A stretch of DNA of 64,000 nucleotides from Kineococcus sp. NBC_00420 (GCF_036021035.1 NZ_CP107930.1:2790001-2854000), one strand, 5' to 3'. Shown: positions 17,466 to 26,184, counted from the stretch's first letter. The notes: generated from the letters alone by a model not told the origin. A program made the numbers and translations.

Positions 17466-17716
17466 GGAGGGTTCCTCACGCTGGGTGTAATCGTCCGTCG
17501 GCGCTGCATCGACACCCCCGAAGGTGATCTGGAGCTCGCAGGGCACCCTGGAGCCAGTCGTTCCGACGGTCCAGAGCCGCCCGCACCGATTCCGAGCCGT
17601 CGCCGGACCGTGGCCGACGTCCCGCGGGCGGAACCGTGACCCAGGGCCGGCCGCGTCCGTCGGCAGAGCGGCGTCCCGGGTGGCGCTCGCGACCCGCAAC
17701 CCTTCGTGTCGTGGCG

Positions 17717-19051
17717 TCAGGCGGGGCCCGCCACCACGTGCTCGTCGTCGAGTCGGGCACCGCGCAGCGCGGAGGTCGTCATCACCGCAGCCGTGCCGAT
17801 GACCACCGCAGCCGCGACGACGAGTGCGAGCGGGTAACCGGCCGCGTCGCCGAGCAGACCACCCAACGGCGCCGCGACCACCACCGCGGCCCGGTTGAAC
17901 GAACGCATCGTGGTGTTCATCCGACCCTGCAAGCGGTCCGGGGTCACGACCTGGCGGTAGCTCATCTCGTTCGCGTTCGACGCGCCCATGCACAACCCCA
18001 GGAACAGCTGTCCGAGCGCGAACACGCCCCAGGCGATCCCGCCGGCCCACGGTCCGTCGCCGCCACCGGCGGGCGCCACCGAAGGGGCGAGCGCCATGAC
18101 CGCCCACGCCAGTCCCGTCCCCGCCTGGGTCGCGATGATCACCCGCCCCGCCCCCCAGCGTCGGCCCAGGCGGACCGCGACCGTCGCCCCCGCCAGCGCC
18201 CCCAGGCCCGCGGCCGTCGTCGCCAGCCCGAGCGTGGCCGCGCTCAGGCCCAGGTCGCGCAGGGCCATCGGCGCGAGCACCGCCCCGGCCACGGCCGAGC
18301 CCGCGAACCACAGGTGCGTCGAGATCGCGAACGGCCGCAGCGTCGGGTGCCGGTAGACCCACCGCAGGCCCTCCGCGACGTCGGTCACGACACCGCGCGC
18401 CCCGCCCCGCAGGCCGTCGCCCTGCCGCGGTGTCGCTTCCGGGGCGACGGGTTCGGTGACCTGGACGGTGGCCACCAGGACCGCCGAGCCGAGGTAGCTC
18501 ACCGCGTCGACGAGGACGGCCGACGCCGACCCGAGCAGGGAGACCACGACGCCGGCCACGGCGGGACCGCTGCCCTGCGCGACCGCGTCGGCCTGGTCGA
18601 TGCGCGCGTGGGCCGCGCCCAGCAGCGGGCGGGGGACGACCCGGGGCAGGAAGGACTGGGACGCGGCGTCGCCGACCAGGGTCGCCGTCCCGAACACGAC
18701 CATCGCCGCGACGAGGCGGCCCAGGTCGAGGTGCCCGGTCACCGCGAGCACGGGGATCGACGTCAGGACCAGCGCGCAGGCCAGGTCGGTGGCGACCATC
18801 AGCGGGCGCCGCCGCACCCGGTCCACTAGGACCCCGACGAGCAGACCGACGACCAGGTAGGGCAACCACCGGGCGGCGTTGACGAGGCCGACCGCGGCGC
18901 CGCTGCCGTGGAGGGTCTCCACGACGAGGACCTGGATCGCCAGCGCCGTGATGTAAGAGCCGAACGCCGAGGTCACCCCGGCGGACCACAGCCGCCCGTA
19001 CCCGCGGCACTCCCGCAACGACCGTGGCTGCGCGTCCGCCGACTCGTTCAC
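17717..19051 (-). CDS. MFS transporter (enterobactin-exporter/TetV-like)
   Basis: A 444-residue, twelve-helix protein. The loop after helix 2 reads [14 protein letters not shown], the MFS D-R-x-x-R-R motif; [19 protein letters not shown] and the later [20 protein letters not shown] are typical of the EntS/macrolide-efflux branch. Substrate unknown. The 250 bp between it and the GAF-MCP gene hold nothing I can identify. Confidence 0.87.
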   Translation of the reverse strand: MNESADAQPRSLRECRGYGRLWSAGVTSAFGSYITALAIQVLVVETLHGSGAAVGLVNAARWLPYLVVGLLVGVLVDRVRRRPLMVATDLACALVLTSIPVLAVTGHLDLGRLVAAMVVFGTATLVGDAASQSFLPRVVPRPLLGAAHARIDQADAVAQGSGPAVAGVVVSLLGSASAVLVDAVSYLGSAVLVATVQVTEPVAPEATPRQGDGLRGGARGVVTDVAEGLRWVYRHPTLRPFAISTHLWFAGSAVAGAVLAPMALRDLGLSAATLGLATTAAGLGALAGATVAVRLGRRWGAGRVIIATQAGTGLAWAVMALAPSVAPAGGGDGPWAGGIAWGVFALGQLFLGLCMGASNANEMSYRQVVTPDRLQGRMNTTMRSFNRAAVVVAAPLGGLLGDAAGYPLALVVAAAVVIGTAAVMTTSALRGARLDDEHVVAGPA

Positions 19052-19093
19052 GTGCGCCGTCCGGTGGCCTCGCCGATCAGCGCCGGTGAGGGG

Positions 19094-19273
19094 TCAGGAG
19101 CTGGGGAACTGCTCGTGGCGGTAGGTCGCGACCCCCTCGGAGGTGGCGCGGTCGAAGTCACCGCGCTCCGGCTGCCGGCGGGCCGAGCGGTCCCGGCCGC
19201 GATCACGCAGGACCAGCAGGACGACGAGAGCCACCAGCACGACACCGACAGCGATGACCGTAGCCAGGATCAC
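19094..19273 (-). CDS. Small single-pass membrane protein
   Basis: 59 residues from a GTG at 19273 preceded by GAGGAG. One helix (VIAVGVVLVALVVLLVLRD) followed by a basic-acidic tail. No family recognised. It lies 42 bp upstream of the MFS gene on the same strand and may share its transcript. Confidence 0.6.
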   Translation of the reverse strand: MILATVIAVGVVLVALVVLLVLRDRGRDRSARRQPERGDFDRATSEGVATYRHEQFPSS

Positions 19274-19435
19274 GAGTTGCTCCTCTGCGTCGACGAACCT
19301 CCACCCTGGCACACCCGACGCCTGCCGGGGCGTGCACCTGGCACCCTGGTGCGCGCCGCCGACCTCGTCGCGTGGTGACCGTCGATCCGCCGACCCCGGC
19401 GCTCCCGTCAGCCCGGTCGGGACGATGATCGCGAC

Positions 19436-20458
19436 GTGGACGGCGCCGGCACCTCGAGAGCACGACGACCACGCCCACGCCTGAGCGCCACGACCATCGA
19501 CGACGTCGCGCGGGCGGCGGGCGTGTCCCGGCAGACGGTCACCCGCGCCGTGAACGACATGACCGGCATCAGCGCCGTCACCAAGGAGCGCGTGCTGCGC
19601 GCGGCCGCGGAGCTGGACTACCGCCCGTCCCGGTCGGGACGAGCGATGGCCCGCGGCCGTCACGACGCCCTGGGCGTCGCCGTCAGCGACCTGACCGACC
19701 CCTTCTACGCACCCCTGGCCGCGGCGACGATGCGCCGGGCCGGTCAGGCGGGTCACGACGTCGTCCTGGTCGACGTCGCGTCGTCGCAGAACCCCGTCCG
19801 GCTGCTGACCGGTCTGACCCGACAGGTCGACGCCGTCATCGCCTACCTCGGCCGCCACGAGAGCTGGACCGACGTCCTCTCCGACGTCCCCACCGTCTGG
19901 GTCGGTGCGCCCGGCGACCCGCTGCCCACCACCGGGGCGCGGATCACCCCGGACCCCACGACGGCGCTGGCCGCCGCGGCCGCGCACCTGCGCGCGAGCG
20001 GGTCGGTGCACGCGGTGGTCTTGAACGCCTGGGCCGGGCCCGACCGCCGCACCGAGATCGTCCTGGAGGCCCTGGCCCGCGCGGGCCTGCACGCCGTGAC
20101 GCACCCCGCCGGTGGCCCGGGGTACCGCGACGGACACCGCGCCACCCACGAGGTCCTGCGGCGCGGCGTTCCCGACGTGGTCGTGGTCTGGAACGACCCG
20201 ATCGCCATCGGCGCCCTCGCCGCCCTCGCCGAGCGGGGGATCGGTGTTCCCGACCAGACCCAGGTGCTCGGCATCGACGGGTTGTCCGTCGCGGAGTTCA
20301 CCGCCCCCGCCCTGTCGACGGTGGTGCTGGACCCGGAGGTCGTCGCGCAGGTGAGCGTGGACGCGGCCCTGCGGTGGTCGACGGGTGCGGCGCTCGGTGC
20401 GGAGGATCGGCAGCAGTTCGTGCACCACACGTTCGTGCCTCGGGGGACGACCCGCTAG
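19436..20458 (+). CDS. LacI-family transcriptional regulator
   Basis: 340 residues, GTG start. Residues 18-65 are the LacI head (ATTIDDVARAAGVSRQTVTR, then hinge YRPSRSGRAMARGR), and 70-330 the periplasmic-binding-protein-like effector domain (LGVAVSDLTDPFYAPLAAA; late motif VLGIDGLSVAEF). The expected effector is a sugar or nucleoside. No sugar operon is adjacent, so the target may be elsewhere or autoregulatory. Confidence 0.9.
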   Translation: MDGAGTSRARRPRPRLSATTIDDVARAAGVSRQTVTRAVNDMTGISAVTKERVLRAAAELDYRPSRSGRAMARGRHDALGVAVSDLTDPFYAPLAAATMRRAGQAGHDVVLVDVASSQNPVRLLTGLTRQVDAVIAYLGRHESWTDVLSDVPTVWVGAPGDPLPTTGARITPDPTTALAAAAAHLRASGSVHAVVLNAWAGPDRRTEIVLEALARAGLHAVTHPAGGPGYRDGHRATHEVLRRGVPDVVVVWNDPIAIGALAALAERGIGVPDQTQVLGIDGLSVAEFTAPALSTVVLDPEVVAQVSVDAALRWSTGAALGAEDRQQFVHHTFVPRGTTR

Positions 20459-20483
20459 GACCCGGCGCGTTCCGCCCGGGTCG

Positions 20484-21632
20484 TCACGGCTCGAGCTGGG
20501 CCCGGGTGCGGGGTTCGGCCTCCTCGCGGGACCCGTCCTTCGCGCGGTCGCTGAACTCGAAACCCTCGAGCACCGACCGCAACACCGCGGAACCCTGGCC
20601 GGCCAGTTGCGCGACGACCTCGTTCAGCCCGGTCGCGCCGTTGAGGACGGTGACGTTCGCACCGCCCAGACCGGCGCCGGCCGCGCGGACCATCTCGGGC
20701 AGCAACTCGATGAGCCGTTGTTCCAGGGCGATCCGGTCGCTGCTGGCCGCGGCCTCGGCGCGGCGGCGGATCGCGTCGGCGTCCGCCTCCGCGGCGATCC
20801 GGACCCGGGCGGCCTCCGCCTCGGCGGGCCGGACGACCTCGGCCGTCAACTGTTCCCGCCGGAGTTCACCGTTGCGGCGGGCGACCTCCTGCTGGGCCTC
20901 GATGACCGCCTGCTGGGCCGTGGCGTCGGCGAGCGGGCCGGCGGCGGCGGCCTTGCGCTGCTCGGCGTCGACCTCGGCCTGGTACTGGGCGCGCACGATC
21001 GCGGTCTGGCGGGCGTACTCGGCCTGGTTGCGCGCGCTCTCCTGCTCCGCCGCAGCCGCCTGCTGCGCCGCCCGCGCCGCCGCGACGGCCGCGGCCTTGT
21101 TGACCTCCGCCTGGTGGGGTTTCGCCAGCGCGGCGATGTACCCGGCGTCCTTGTCGTCGATCTGGCTGATCTGCAGCGAGTCGACGATCAGGCCGATCCG
21201 AGCCAGTTCGGGTTTGGAGGCGCTCATGATGTTCTCCGCCAGCGCCTGTTGGTCGCGGATGATGCTCTCCACCGTCATGCTCCCGACGATGGAACGCAGG
21301 TGCCCGGAGAAGATCCGACCGACCAGGGCCGGCATCTGTCGCTGGTCGCGGCGGAAACGCCGCGCGGACTTGGTGATGCTCTCCGGGTCGTCGCCGACCT
21401 TGAACGCGATCACCGCGCGGACGTGGACGGCCAGACCCTGCGTCGTGTAGCAGTCCTCGTCGACCTCCGCCTCCTGCATCGCCAGGGTCAGCGTGCTGGC
21501 GCGACGCAGGACGGGGACCACGAAGACACCGTGGCCGGTGACGATCCGGAAGGGGGTTTCTCCACCGTCGCGGGCGCGGCGGCCGGAGATCAGCAGCGCC
21601 TCGTCCGGCTGCGGGATGCGGTACCCGAACAT
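20484..21632 (-). CDS. SPFH/band-7 (flotillin-like) protein
   Basis: 382 residues. The SPFH domain spans about 5-170 (AMQEAEVDEDCYTTQGLAV, AVIAFKVGDDPESI), and a long Ala/Glu/Gln-rich coiled coil follows (about 170-300) as in flotillins. There is no clear N-terminal membrane helix; attachment may be by a hydrophobic hairpin or a partner. It lies 3 bp downstream of an NfeD-like OB-fold gene, the classic pairing of membrane-microdomain scaffolds. Confidence 0.88.
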   Translation of the reverse strand: MFGYRIPQPDEALLISGRRARDGGETPFRIVTGHGVFVVPVLRRASTLTLAMQEAEVDEDCYTTQGLAVHVRAVIAFKVGDDPESITKSARRFRRDQRQMPALVGRIFSGHLRSIVGSMTVESIIRDQQALAENIMSASKPELARIGLIVDSLQISQIDDKDAGYIAALAKPHQAEVNKAAAVAAARAAQQAAAAEQESARNQAEYARQTAIVRAQYQAEVDAEQRKAAAAGPLADATAQQAVIEAQQEVARRNGELRREQLTAEVVRPAEAEAARVRIAAEADADAIRRRAEAAASSDRIALEQRLIELLPEMVRAAGAGLGGANVTVLNGATGLNEVVAQLAGQGSAVLRSVLEGFEFSDRAKDGSREEAEPRTRAQLEP

Positions 21633-21635
21633 CGT

Positions 21636-21881
21636 TCAGATCTCCTCGGCCGGCGGGTTGCGCGGCGGCACTCGTAGGTGGTTGACGGGGTAGACCTCGA
21701 CGGCGCGGTCGCCTCGGCTGGCGGCCACCAGGACGGCCTCACCGAGTTGGACCTCGCCGTCGCAGTAGGCGATGAAACTCTCACTGGCGCCGCGGACCTC
21801 GACGGTCACCTCTCCCGGCCGGCCCGCGCCGCGGATGCGGACGGTGACCCGCCCCTGTCGACCCACCACCTCGCGATCCAC
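21636..21881 (-). CDS. NfeD-like OB-fold protein paired with flotillin
   Basis: About 81 residues from GTG 21881, which has GGGGGAA just upstream; an in-frame GTG at 21914 is an alternative. It is strand-rich (GRQGRVTVRIRGAGRPGEVT, then CDGEVQLGEAVLVAASRGDR), the pattern of the soluble NfeD C-terminal beta barrel, but without the usual membrane helices. The stop lies 3 bp from the SPFH start, so they form a two-gene operon. The family is thought to tune flotillin assembly. Confidence 0.7.
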   Translation of the reverse strand: MDREVVGRQGRVTVRIRGAGRPGEVTVEVRGASESFIAYCDGEVQLGEAVLVAASRGDRAVEVYPVNHLRVPPRNPPAEEI

Positions 21882-22170
21882 CGGTTCCCCCACTCCGTTC
21901 GTCCAAGCACACACTAGTGATCCGCCGGCGTTCGCGGGGTGTGGTCGGGAGTTTCGCCGCCGGTCCCGTTCGGGGCCCCCACCGGAACCGCACGCGAAGG
22001 TTCCAGGGAACCATCGGATCCTTCCCAGCAAACTCCGGACGGTGCCGGTGGTCACGACGTCACGGAGGAGTTCGGCTCCGCGGAAGTTCCCGGAACGCCA
22101 CTACCACCACGGATTCCCGGACCGTTCACGGCGACGCGGATCCGCACCCGGTCACCCGGCGGCTCGACGA

Positions 22171-22368
22171 GTGGGCACACTTCCGTCGTGGACGTCGACA
22201 CCGGTGTGGGTGGTCTACGTCGTGGTGCTGTTCACCGCGGATCTGCAGGACGTGGGGGCCCAGGGAATCCAGTGCTTCGCGCCGGCGTCCTTCCTGGACA
22301 CGGTCATCAACGTCTCGATCACCGCGGTGCGCAAGTCCAGGCACCGTCGCGTGAGCCAGGTGCGGTGA
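22171..22368 (+). CDS. Possible small protein with one hydrophobic helix
   Basis: 65 residues from GTG 22171 with GGCGG upstream. Third codon positions are almost all G or C, the main argument that it is coding. VWVVYVVVLFTADLQDVG is a membrane-type segment, and the end is basic (VRKSRHRRVSQVR). No family recognised. Confidence 0.4.
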   Translation: MGTLPSWTSTPVWVVYVVVLFTADLQDVGAQGIQCFAPASFLDTVINVSITAVRKSRHRRVSQVR

Positions 22369-22411
22369 GGGCGTCGTCATCGGCGTCTACGACAGCGGCA
22401 GACCGAGCGCA

Positions 22412-22603
22412 TCAGTCGGGGCGTGGCTCGCTCTTTCGACGGTTCTCCACAACGAGCCCCAGCGCCAAGGCCGCGAGAGGTAGCGCGGCCCCGATGAGAC
22501 GTGGCGGCGTGGTGTCGTTGTAGATGCCGACGATCTGCAGGACCAGGCCCGCGAGGAAACCGACGATCACGAACTTCTTCCACGTCTTCACGGCGTCCAG
22601 CAT
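22412..22603 (-). CDS. Small two-helix membrane protein
   Basis: 63 residues: a basic start (MLDAVKTWKKF), helix FVIVGFLAGLVLQIVGIY, a polar turn, helix IGAALPLAALALGLVVE, and a basic/acidic end. The pattern is clean for a two-pass inner-membrane protein. No family recognised; it converges with 22171-22368. Confidence 0.6.
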   Translation of the reverse strand: MLDAVKTWKKFVIVGFLAGLVLQIVGIYNDTTPPRLIGAALPLAALALGLVVENRRKSEPRPD

Positions 22604-22704
22604 GCCCTGGTGGCGATCGTCGTGGGGTGTTCAACGGCATCCGCACCTCAGTAGGACCGTCGGGTCGGTGGCCGCGAACTGCCACGAACTGCCTCCGAGT
22701 CACC

Positions 22705-23112
22705 TCACCGGACGTCTGGGCTCGAGGAGGCCGGACGGAGCAGGTGCAGGGCCAGGGCTGCACTGGCCAGGGCCAGGAAGCTGACGACGGCTTGGCCGAT
22801 CGGTGCCAGCGACCCACCCAGGTCCAGGACGTGGATGGCGTAGCCGTTGGCCGCGGCGTCGGTGAGCAGGATGGTCGGGGCCAGCAGGACGCCGGTGCGG
22901 AAGCGGAAGGCGAGCAGGACCGCGGCCAGGGGATCCAGCGCGGTCAGCGCGCTCCAGTAGGTGGCCAGCCAGGTCGGGGCGTCGGTGTAGGGGCGCGGGC
23001 CGTCGGTGGCGAAGTTGAGGAGGTGCTGCAGGCACCCCCAGGCCAGCAGGAGCACCAGAGTGGTGACGGCGAGGCGTGTCCAACGTGGTTCGTCGGCCCA
23101 CCTGGACGGCAT
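22705..23112 (-). CDS. Four-helix membrane protein of unknown function
   Basis: 135 residues from ATG 23112. Helices are at about 12-32, 57-73, 78-95 and 105-125, the last rich in Ala/Leu (VVSFLALASAALALHLL). It resembles small DoxX-like or unknown actinobacterial membrane proteins in size, but no signature is clear enough to assign. Confidence 0.65.
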   Translation of the reverse strand: MPSRWADEPRWTRLAVTTLVLLLAWGCLQHLLNFATDGPRPYTDAPTWLATYWSALTALDPLAAVLLAFRFRTGVLLAPTILLTDAAANGYAIHVLDLGGSLAPIGQAVVSFLALASAALALHLLRPASSSPDVR

Positions 23113-23152
23113 GGGCTCAGTGTGGCAGGGGTGGGGAGAGCGGTCCACGCCC

Positions 23153-23175
23153 GCGCACAACGCGGGATGTGCGTG
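23153..23175 (+). repeat. Dispersed repeat copy (variant)
   Basis: GCGCACAACGCGGGATG followed by TGCGTG, upstream of the membrane-protein gene and just past the end of vapC; ACC of the core is changed. Confidence 0.65.
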
Positions 23176-23201
23176 ACGTCGCAGCCGCAGTGACGAGCCC
23201 G

Positions 23202-23570
23202 TCAGACGGCGATGACCTCGACGAGTTCGTCTGCCCCTTTGAGGTCTGTTGCGTTGCGGGTGTAAAGGCGAGCGTCGTGCGCGTGGGCGGTGGCGGCGAT
23301 GAGCAGGTCCATCGTGCGACCGCGTGGTTGCCGTCCTGCGGCGGCGACTGCGGCAGCCAGTTGCCCGTAGCTGGCGGCGACGGCTTCGTCCAGGGGGAGG
23401 GCGTCGAACCGTCGCTGCAGGAGGGACAGCCGGCGAAGGCGTTCGGCGCGGACTGCCGGGTCGGTCGTGACCAGGACTCCGAAGTGCAGTTCGGCCAAGG
23501 TCGCAGAGCTGATCGCCAGTTCCCCGGGGAGTGGGCCGATGTCCCCGGCGATGACGACGCTGGTGTCCAT
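23202..23570 (-). CDS. vapC: VapC-type PIN-domain RNase toxin
   Basis: 122 residues. PIN acidic residues are in place: Asp2 (MDTSVVIAGD), Glu in SATLAELHFG, and Asp in GRTMDLLIAATAHAHDARLY followed by TRNATDL. PIN toxins cut specific RNAs in a Mg-dependent manner. Its start is 8 bp from the stop of the antitoxin gene. Confidence 0.92.
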   Translation of the reverse strand: MDTSVVIAGDIGPLPGELAISSATLAELHFGVLVTTDPAVRAERLRRLSLLQRRFDALPLDEAVAASYGQLAAAVAAAGRQPRGRTMDLLIAATAHAHDARLYTRNATDLKGADELVEVIAV

Positions 23571-23578
23571 GACCGCCC

Positions 23579-23827
23579 TCACCGTGGTTCCCAGGGGTCG
23601 CGGACCTCGGAGTCGATGAGGTCGCGGTCCTGCTCCCAGGTCGGGTCGGCGGGGCCGGAGAACAGTTCCTCGACATCGGTCCAGGTGCGCCAGGACCTGT
23701 TGCTGGCGGGTACGAGTCGGGCGCTGGCTCGGCCGGCCACGGTGATGGTGACCTCCTCGCCTGCTTCGACGCGGCGGACGAGGTCGGAGGCTTGCTGGCG
23801 CAGTTCGCGAAGACCGACGACTGTCAT
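23579..23827 (-). CDS. vapB: Phd/VapB-type antitoxin
   Basis: 82 residues. The N-terminus MTVVGLRELRQQASDLVRRV is the Phd/YefM DNA-binding fold with VEAGEEVTITVAGRASARLV completing it; the C-terminus (TWTDVEELFSGPADPTWEQD) is the acidic, toxin-wrapping part. Promoter-proximal, with a perfect palindrome 9 bp upstream (23836-23853) that is the probable autoregulatory site. Confidence 0.9.
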   Translation of the reverse strand: MTVVGLRELRQQASDLVRRVEAGEEVTITVAGRASARLVPASNRSWRTWTDVEELFSGPADPTWEQDRDLIDSEVRDPWEPR

Positions 23828-23835
23828 GGACTGAG

Positions 23836-23853
23836 GGTAGCACTTGTGCTACC
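23836..23853. promoter_or_regulatory. Perfect palindromic operator of the toxin-antitoxin pair
   Basis: GGTAGCAC-TT-GTGCTACC: perfect 8-bp arms, immediately upstream of the antitoxin ATG (23827). Its position across the leader suggests binding of the antitoxin or the complex. Confidence 0.75.
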
Positions 23854-23876
23854 GGACAGGCCTCGGTCCGTCGTAG

Positions 23877-23900
23877 CGCGCAGCCACCGCGGGATGACCG
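23877..23900 (+). repeat. Dispersed repeat copy
   Basis: GCGCAGCCACCGCGGGATGA followed by CCGG. The core is intact except for the last bases; it lies 23 bp outside the VapB operator. Confidence 0.8.
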
Positions 23901-24052
23901 GACGTTCTGGCACGCGACCACCCGGCCTGCAGACCGAGCCAGGCCAGGACAGGCCCGGTAGGACTCCGACCAGCTGCACTGCTGCGGCAGACGGCTCAAC
24001 ACTGTGGCGGCCTCACCCTCGTGGTGGCTGCACGAGCACCTACCGGACAAAG

Positions 24053-24457
24053 ATGGAACCCGTGTCGACTTCCTCCCCCGCGGACCTGACCAGGGCACTG
24101 ACCCTGCGTGAGCGCGAGGCGATCATCGCCGTGCTGGATCGGGGCACCAACATCAGGAAGCTTCCCATCACCACCGCCGACCGCGCCCGGTGGCTGAGTC
24201 AGGTGCCCCACACCCTGGCCGGCCGCTCGTGCGAGTGCGGCATCTGTCCCTCGATCGAGCTCACCGACGCCGAGGGCCACACCCCGGCCACCGTCGACGG
24301 TCGCGTCGTGCTGCAAGCCGAAGCTCCCGGGGCAGTGCTGATGCTCTTCGTCGACGAGGACCGACTCAGCTACTTGGAACTGGCGCCCCTGGCGGGCGAC
24401 AGCATCACGGTGTTCCCCGCCTCCAAGGACATCACCACGGACCTCAGCGCCTGGTGA
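24053..24457 (+). CDS. Unknown protein with C-x-C-x-x-C motif
   Basis: 134 residues (ATG 24053; GTG 24062 possible). An N-terminal helix (LTLREREAIIAVLDRG) is followed at about 60-70 by RSCECGICPSIEL, three closely spaced cysteines that could hold a metal, then an acidic strand-rich half ending ITVFPASKDITTDLSAW. I have seen similar actinobacterial proteins of unknown function but cannot name a family. Confidence 0.6.
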   Translation: MEPVSTSSPADLTRALTLREREAIIAVLDRGTNIRKLPITTADRARWLSQVPHTLAGRSCECGICPSIELTDAEGHTPATVDGRVVLQAEAPGAVLMLFVDEDRLSYLELAPLAGDSITVFPASKDITTDLSAW

Positions 24458-24631
24458 CTGCCGCTTGCTCATCGCTACGAAGGCCCGTTGACGATCCCGA
24501 ACGACTGCGCAGGAAGCGAGTTGGCCGCGCGGTCTGATCCTGGCGTGGCGTCCGATGGGGCGCTACGGAACTCCGCGACCGACCGGATCTCGTCTGACCG
24601 TGACGTTCGTGACCGTGGAGTCGAGGCGGTG

Positions 24632-24657
24632 CGGGTGAGCCGTTGACGGCTCACCCG
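24632..24657. terminator. Strong hairpin between converging genes
   Basis: CGGGTGAGCCGT-TG-ACGGCTCACCCG: a 12-bp perfect stem. There is no U-run on either side, which is common in high-GC actinobacteria. It lies between the converging 24053 and 24805 genes, so it could serve both. Confidence 0.6.
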
Positions 24658-24766
24658 GTGGTGCTCGCCATGGTCGTTCCGGTCCCGCTGGCCGCGTGTT
24701 CACCGCCACCCAGCTCGCCTCACGCGGGGGTGCAGTCCGCGCGCTGCGGGGCGGCCGGCTGAGTGC

Positions 24767-24788
24767 ACCGGATCGCGGGATGACCGGT
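24767..24788 (+). repeat. Dispersed repeat copy
   Basis: GCACCGGATCGCGGGATGAC followed by CG. Intergenic. Confidence 0.75.
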
Positions 24789-24804
24789 AGGTCGGCTCAG
24801 CGGT

Positions 24805-25212
24805 TCATTCGGTGACGATGGTGCCCTGGTGGTACAGGACCTGCCAGCCCGTCTCGGCCCGACGCCATGCCGTGACGCGTCGAGTGAGGCGTCGATCCTG
24901 GCGCAGCGTGTAGGTGAGCAGGTAGGTGCTGGAGCCCAGGTCGCGGCAGTGGAAGTTGGAGGTTTCCCACGGGTCGTCTTCGCCTGCGGCGTAGCGGCGT
25001 AACAGGACGTCTTTGACGTAGTGGCGGCTGTAGCAGCGACCCGAGGCGCCGACTTCCCAGAAGTCGGGGGCCATCTGCTGTTCCAGGTCCTCAGCGCTGG
25101 TCCCCAGCTCGGGGCGGTGGAAGATGGGCTCCCGTTCTTGCAGTTCGGCTTGCACCGTCAGGAGGGCTGGTTGGGTGGCGGGAGGCGTCTCGACACTGTC
25201 CACAGCCATCAT
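24805..25212 (-). CDS. DUF4440/NTF2-like protein
   Basis: 135 residues starting at ATG 25212 or 25209; longer frames run into the dispersed repeat and are not credible. NTF2-like cone: LQEREPIFHRPELGTSAEDL, MAPDFWEVGASGRCYSRHYV, and a last strand pair RRVTAWRRAETGWQVLYHQG. This is the DUF4440 pattern (helix, D-F-x-E-x-G, W-x-x-x-x-x-x-W). Such proteins bind or convert small ligands; the ligand here is unknown. Confidence 0.8.
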   Translation of the reverse strand: MMAVDSVETPPATQPALLTVQAELQEREPIFHRPELGTSAEDLEQQMAPDFWEVGASGRCYSRHYVKDVLLRRYAAGEDDPWETSNFHCRDLGSSTYLLTYTLRQDRRLTRRVTAWRRAETGWQVLYHQGTIVTE

Positions 25213-25240
25213 GATCCCGCACGGCCATCGCCAGTCACGC

Positions 25241-25290
25241 GAACAACGCGGGATGACCGTGTGCTTCGCGCGCACCGCGGGATGACCGTG
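25241..25290 (+). repeat. Two-copy dispersed repeat (intact reference for the element insertion site)
   Basis: Copy one is at 25241-25262 (ACGCGGGATGACCGTG), copy two at 25268-25290 (GCGCACCGCGGGATGACCGT), joined by a short spacer containing GCTTCGCGC. Reverse-complemented, it matches the rejoined flanks of the twin-recombinase element at all but two of 45 positions. Confidence 0.9.
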
Positions 25291-25350
25291 ACGCCACGCG
25301 CAGCGTGGGGCCCGCTTTACGAAATGAGCGCACCCGTGAAGCAGGAGGGG

Positions 25351-26184
25351 TTACTGGGGTGCGGGGATCGTCACTGCCTGCAGACGCGGGTCGGTCACGA
25401 TCGCCCGGAGGGCATCTGCCGTGGCCGGTGAGTCCGCCGGGTAGACGCTGTCGACGGGAATGTCGGGAGCAGCGATGGAGGCGACCACGGCGATCTTCCG
25501 GCCATCAGGGAGGTCGAGCGACGCGAACGGTTCGACCGGTCGCGCAGGCTCGGGCATCGACCCCAGCTGCACGAGGGTTTGGCTTGTGCCGACCGTCAGG
25601 AAGCTGCCGTCGGCCAGCGTCTGCTGCGAGCAGGAAGCGGTCTCGTGGCACAGCGCGTCCTTGTCGACCGGCTCGTTCGTAGCGTCCCGGCTCACCTCGA
25701 TCTGGAGGGTGACCGCCGGGGAGGTAGCGGTGCTGGTCGCCTTCCAGTTCACCAGCGTGACGGAAGGCAATCGCCAGCCTTCGACGACACCGCCGGCGGA
25801 CCAACCCGGCAGGTGAGCTTCGACGACGGTGTCCATGGTGTCGGCGGCCGCGGCGGTCACGGCGGGATCGACCTGCACCCCGCCGTGCTCAAGGGTCTTC
25901 AGCGGCGTCGGGGCCGGGTCAGACTGGCCCAGGATGGGACCGGCCACGGACAGGCCCAACGGCGTGGGTTCCAGCAGGTGCGCCCCACCGACGGCCCCGG
26001 CGGTCAACAGAGCAGCGGCCAGGGAGCCGACGCCCCAGCGGGTCCGGCGTTGACGGCGCAGTCGCGTGCGGCCGCGGCCGGTGGCCTCGGCGATGAACGC
26101 GGAGGAGTCCCCCACGGGTCCGGCGGCGGCGTGCAGGTCAGCACGTAGGGCGGCGGGGAAGGGGTCGTGGGTCTCGGTGTTCAC
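25351..26184 (-). CDS. Membrane-anchored anti-sigma-like protein (CU044_5270-like)
   Basis: 277 residues. The GTG at 26184 forms a GTGA overlap with the sigma-factor stop, which decides the start. Basic cytoplasmic N-terminus (RTRLRRQRRTRWG at about 43-55), one membrane helix (VGSLAAALLTAGAVGGAHLL), then a 190-residue extracytoplasmic domain with two cysteines (CHETASC). The architecture and coupling fit the membrane partner of a SigE-type sigma factor, although a zinc anti-sigma motif (HxxxCxxC) is absent. Confidence 0.7.
   Translation of the reverse strand: MNTETHDPFPAALRADLHAAAGPVGDSSAFIAEATGRGRTRLRRQRRTRWGVGSLAAALLTAGAVGGAHLLEPTPLGLSVAGPILGQSDPAPTPLKTLEHGGVQVDPAVTAAAADTMDTVVEAHLPGWSAGGVVEGWRLPSVTLVNWKATSTATSPAVTLQIEVSRDATNEPVDKDALCHETASCSQQTLADGSFLTVGTSQTLVQLGSMPEPARPVEPFASLDLPDGRKIAVVASIAAPDIPVDSVYPADSPATADALRAIVTDPRLQAVTIPAPQ

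Larger units (their letters stand above)
24458..24804. other. 347-bp intergenic region
   Basis: It holds the hairpin at 24632-24657 and a dispersed repeat at 24767-24788 between two converging genes. Nothing else with coding character is seen. Confidence 0.6.

Noticed and set aside
17466-17716. Possible gene between the GAF-MCP and MFS genes
   Set aside because: Frames on both strands lack starts and codon bias.
15915-19010. One continuous minus-strand open frame of over 1000 codons
   Set aside because: Only its last 516 codons (from ATG 17465, with ribosome-binding site) encode the chemoreceptor. The rest is antisense or out of frame to the MFS gene and Arg/Gly-rich, a GC artefact.
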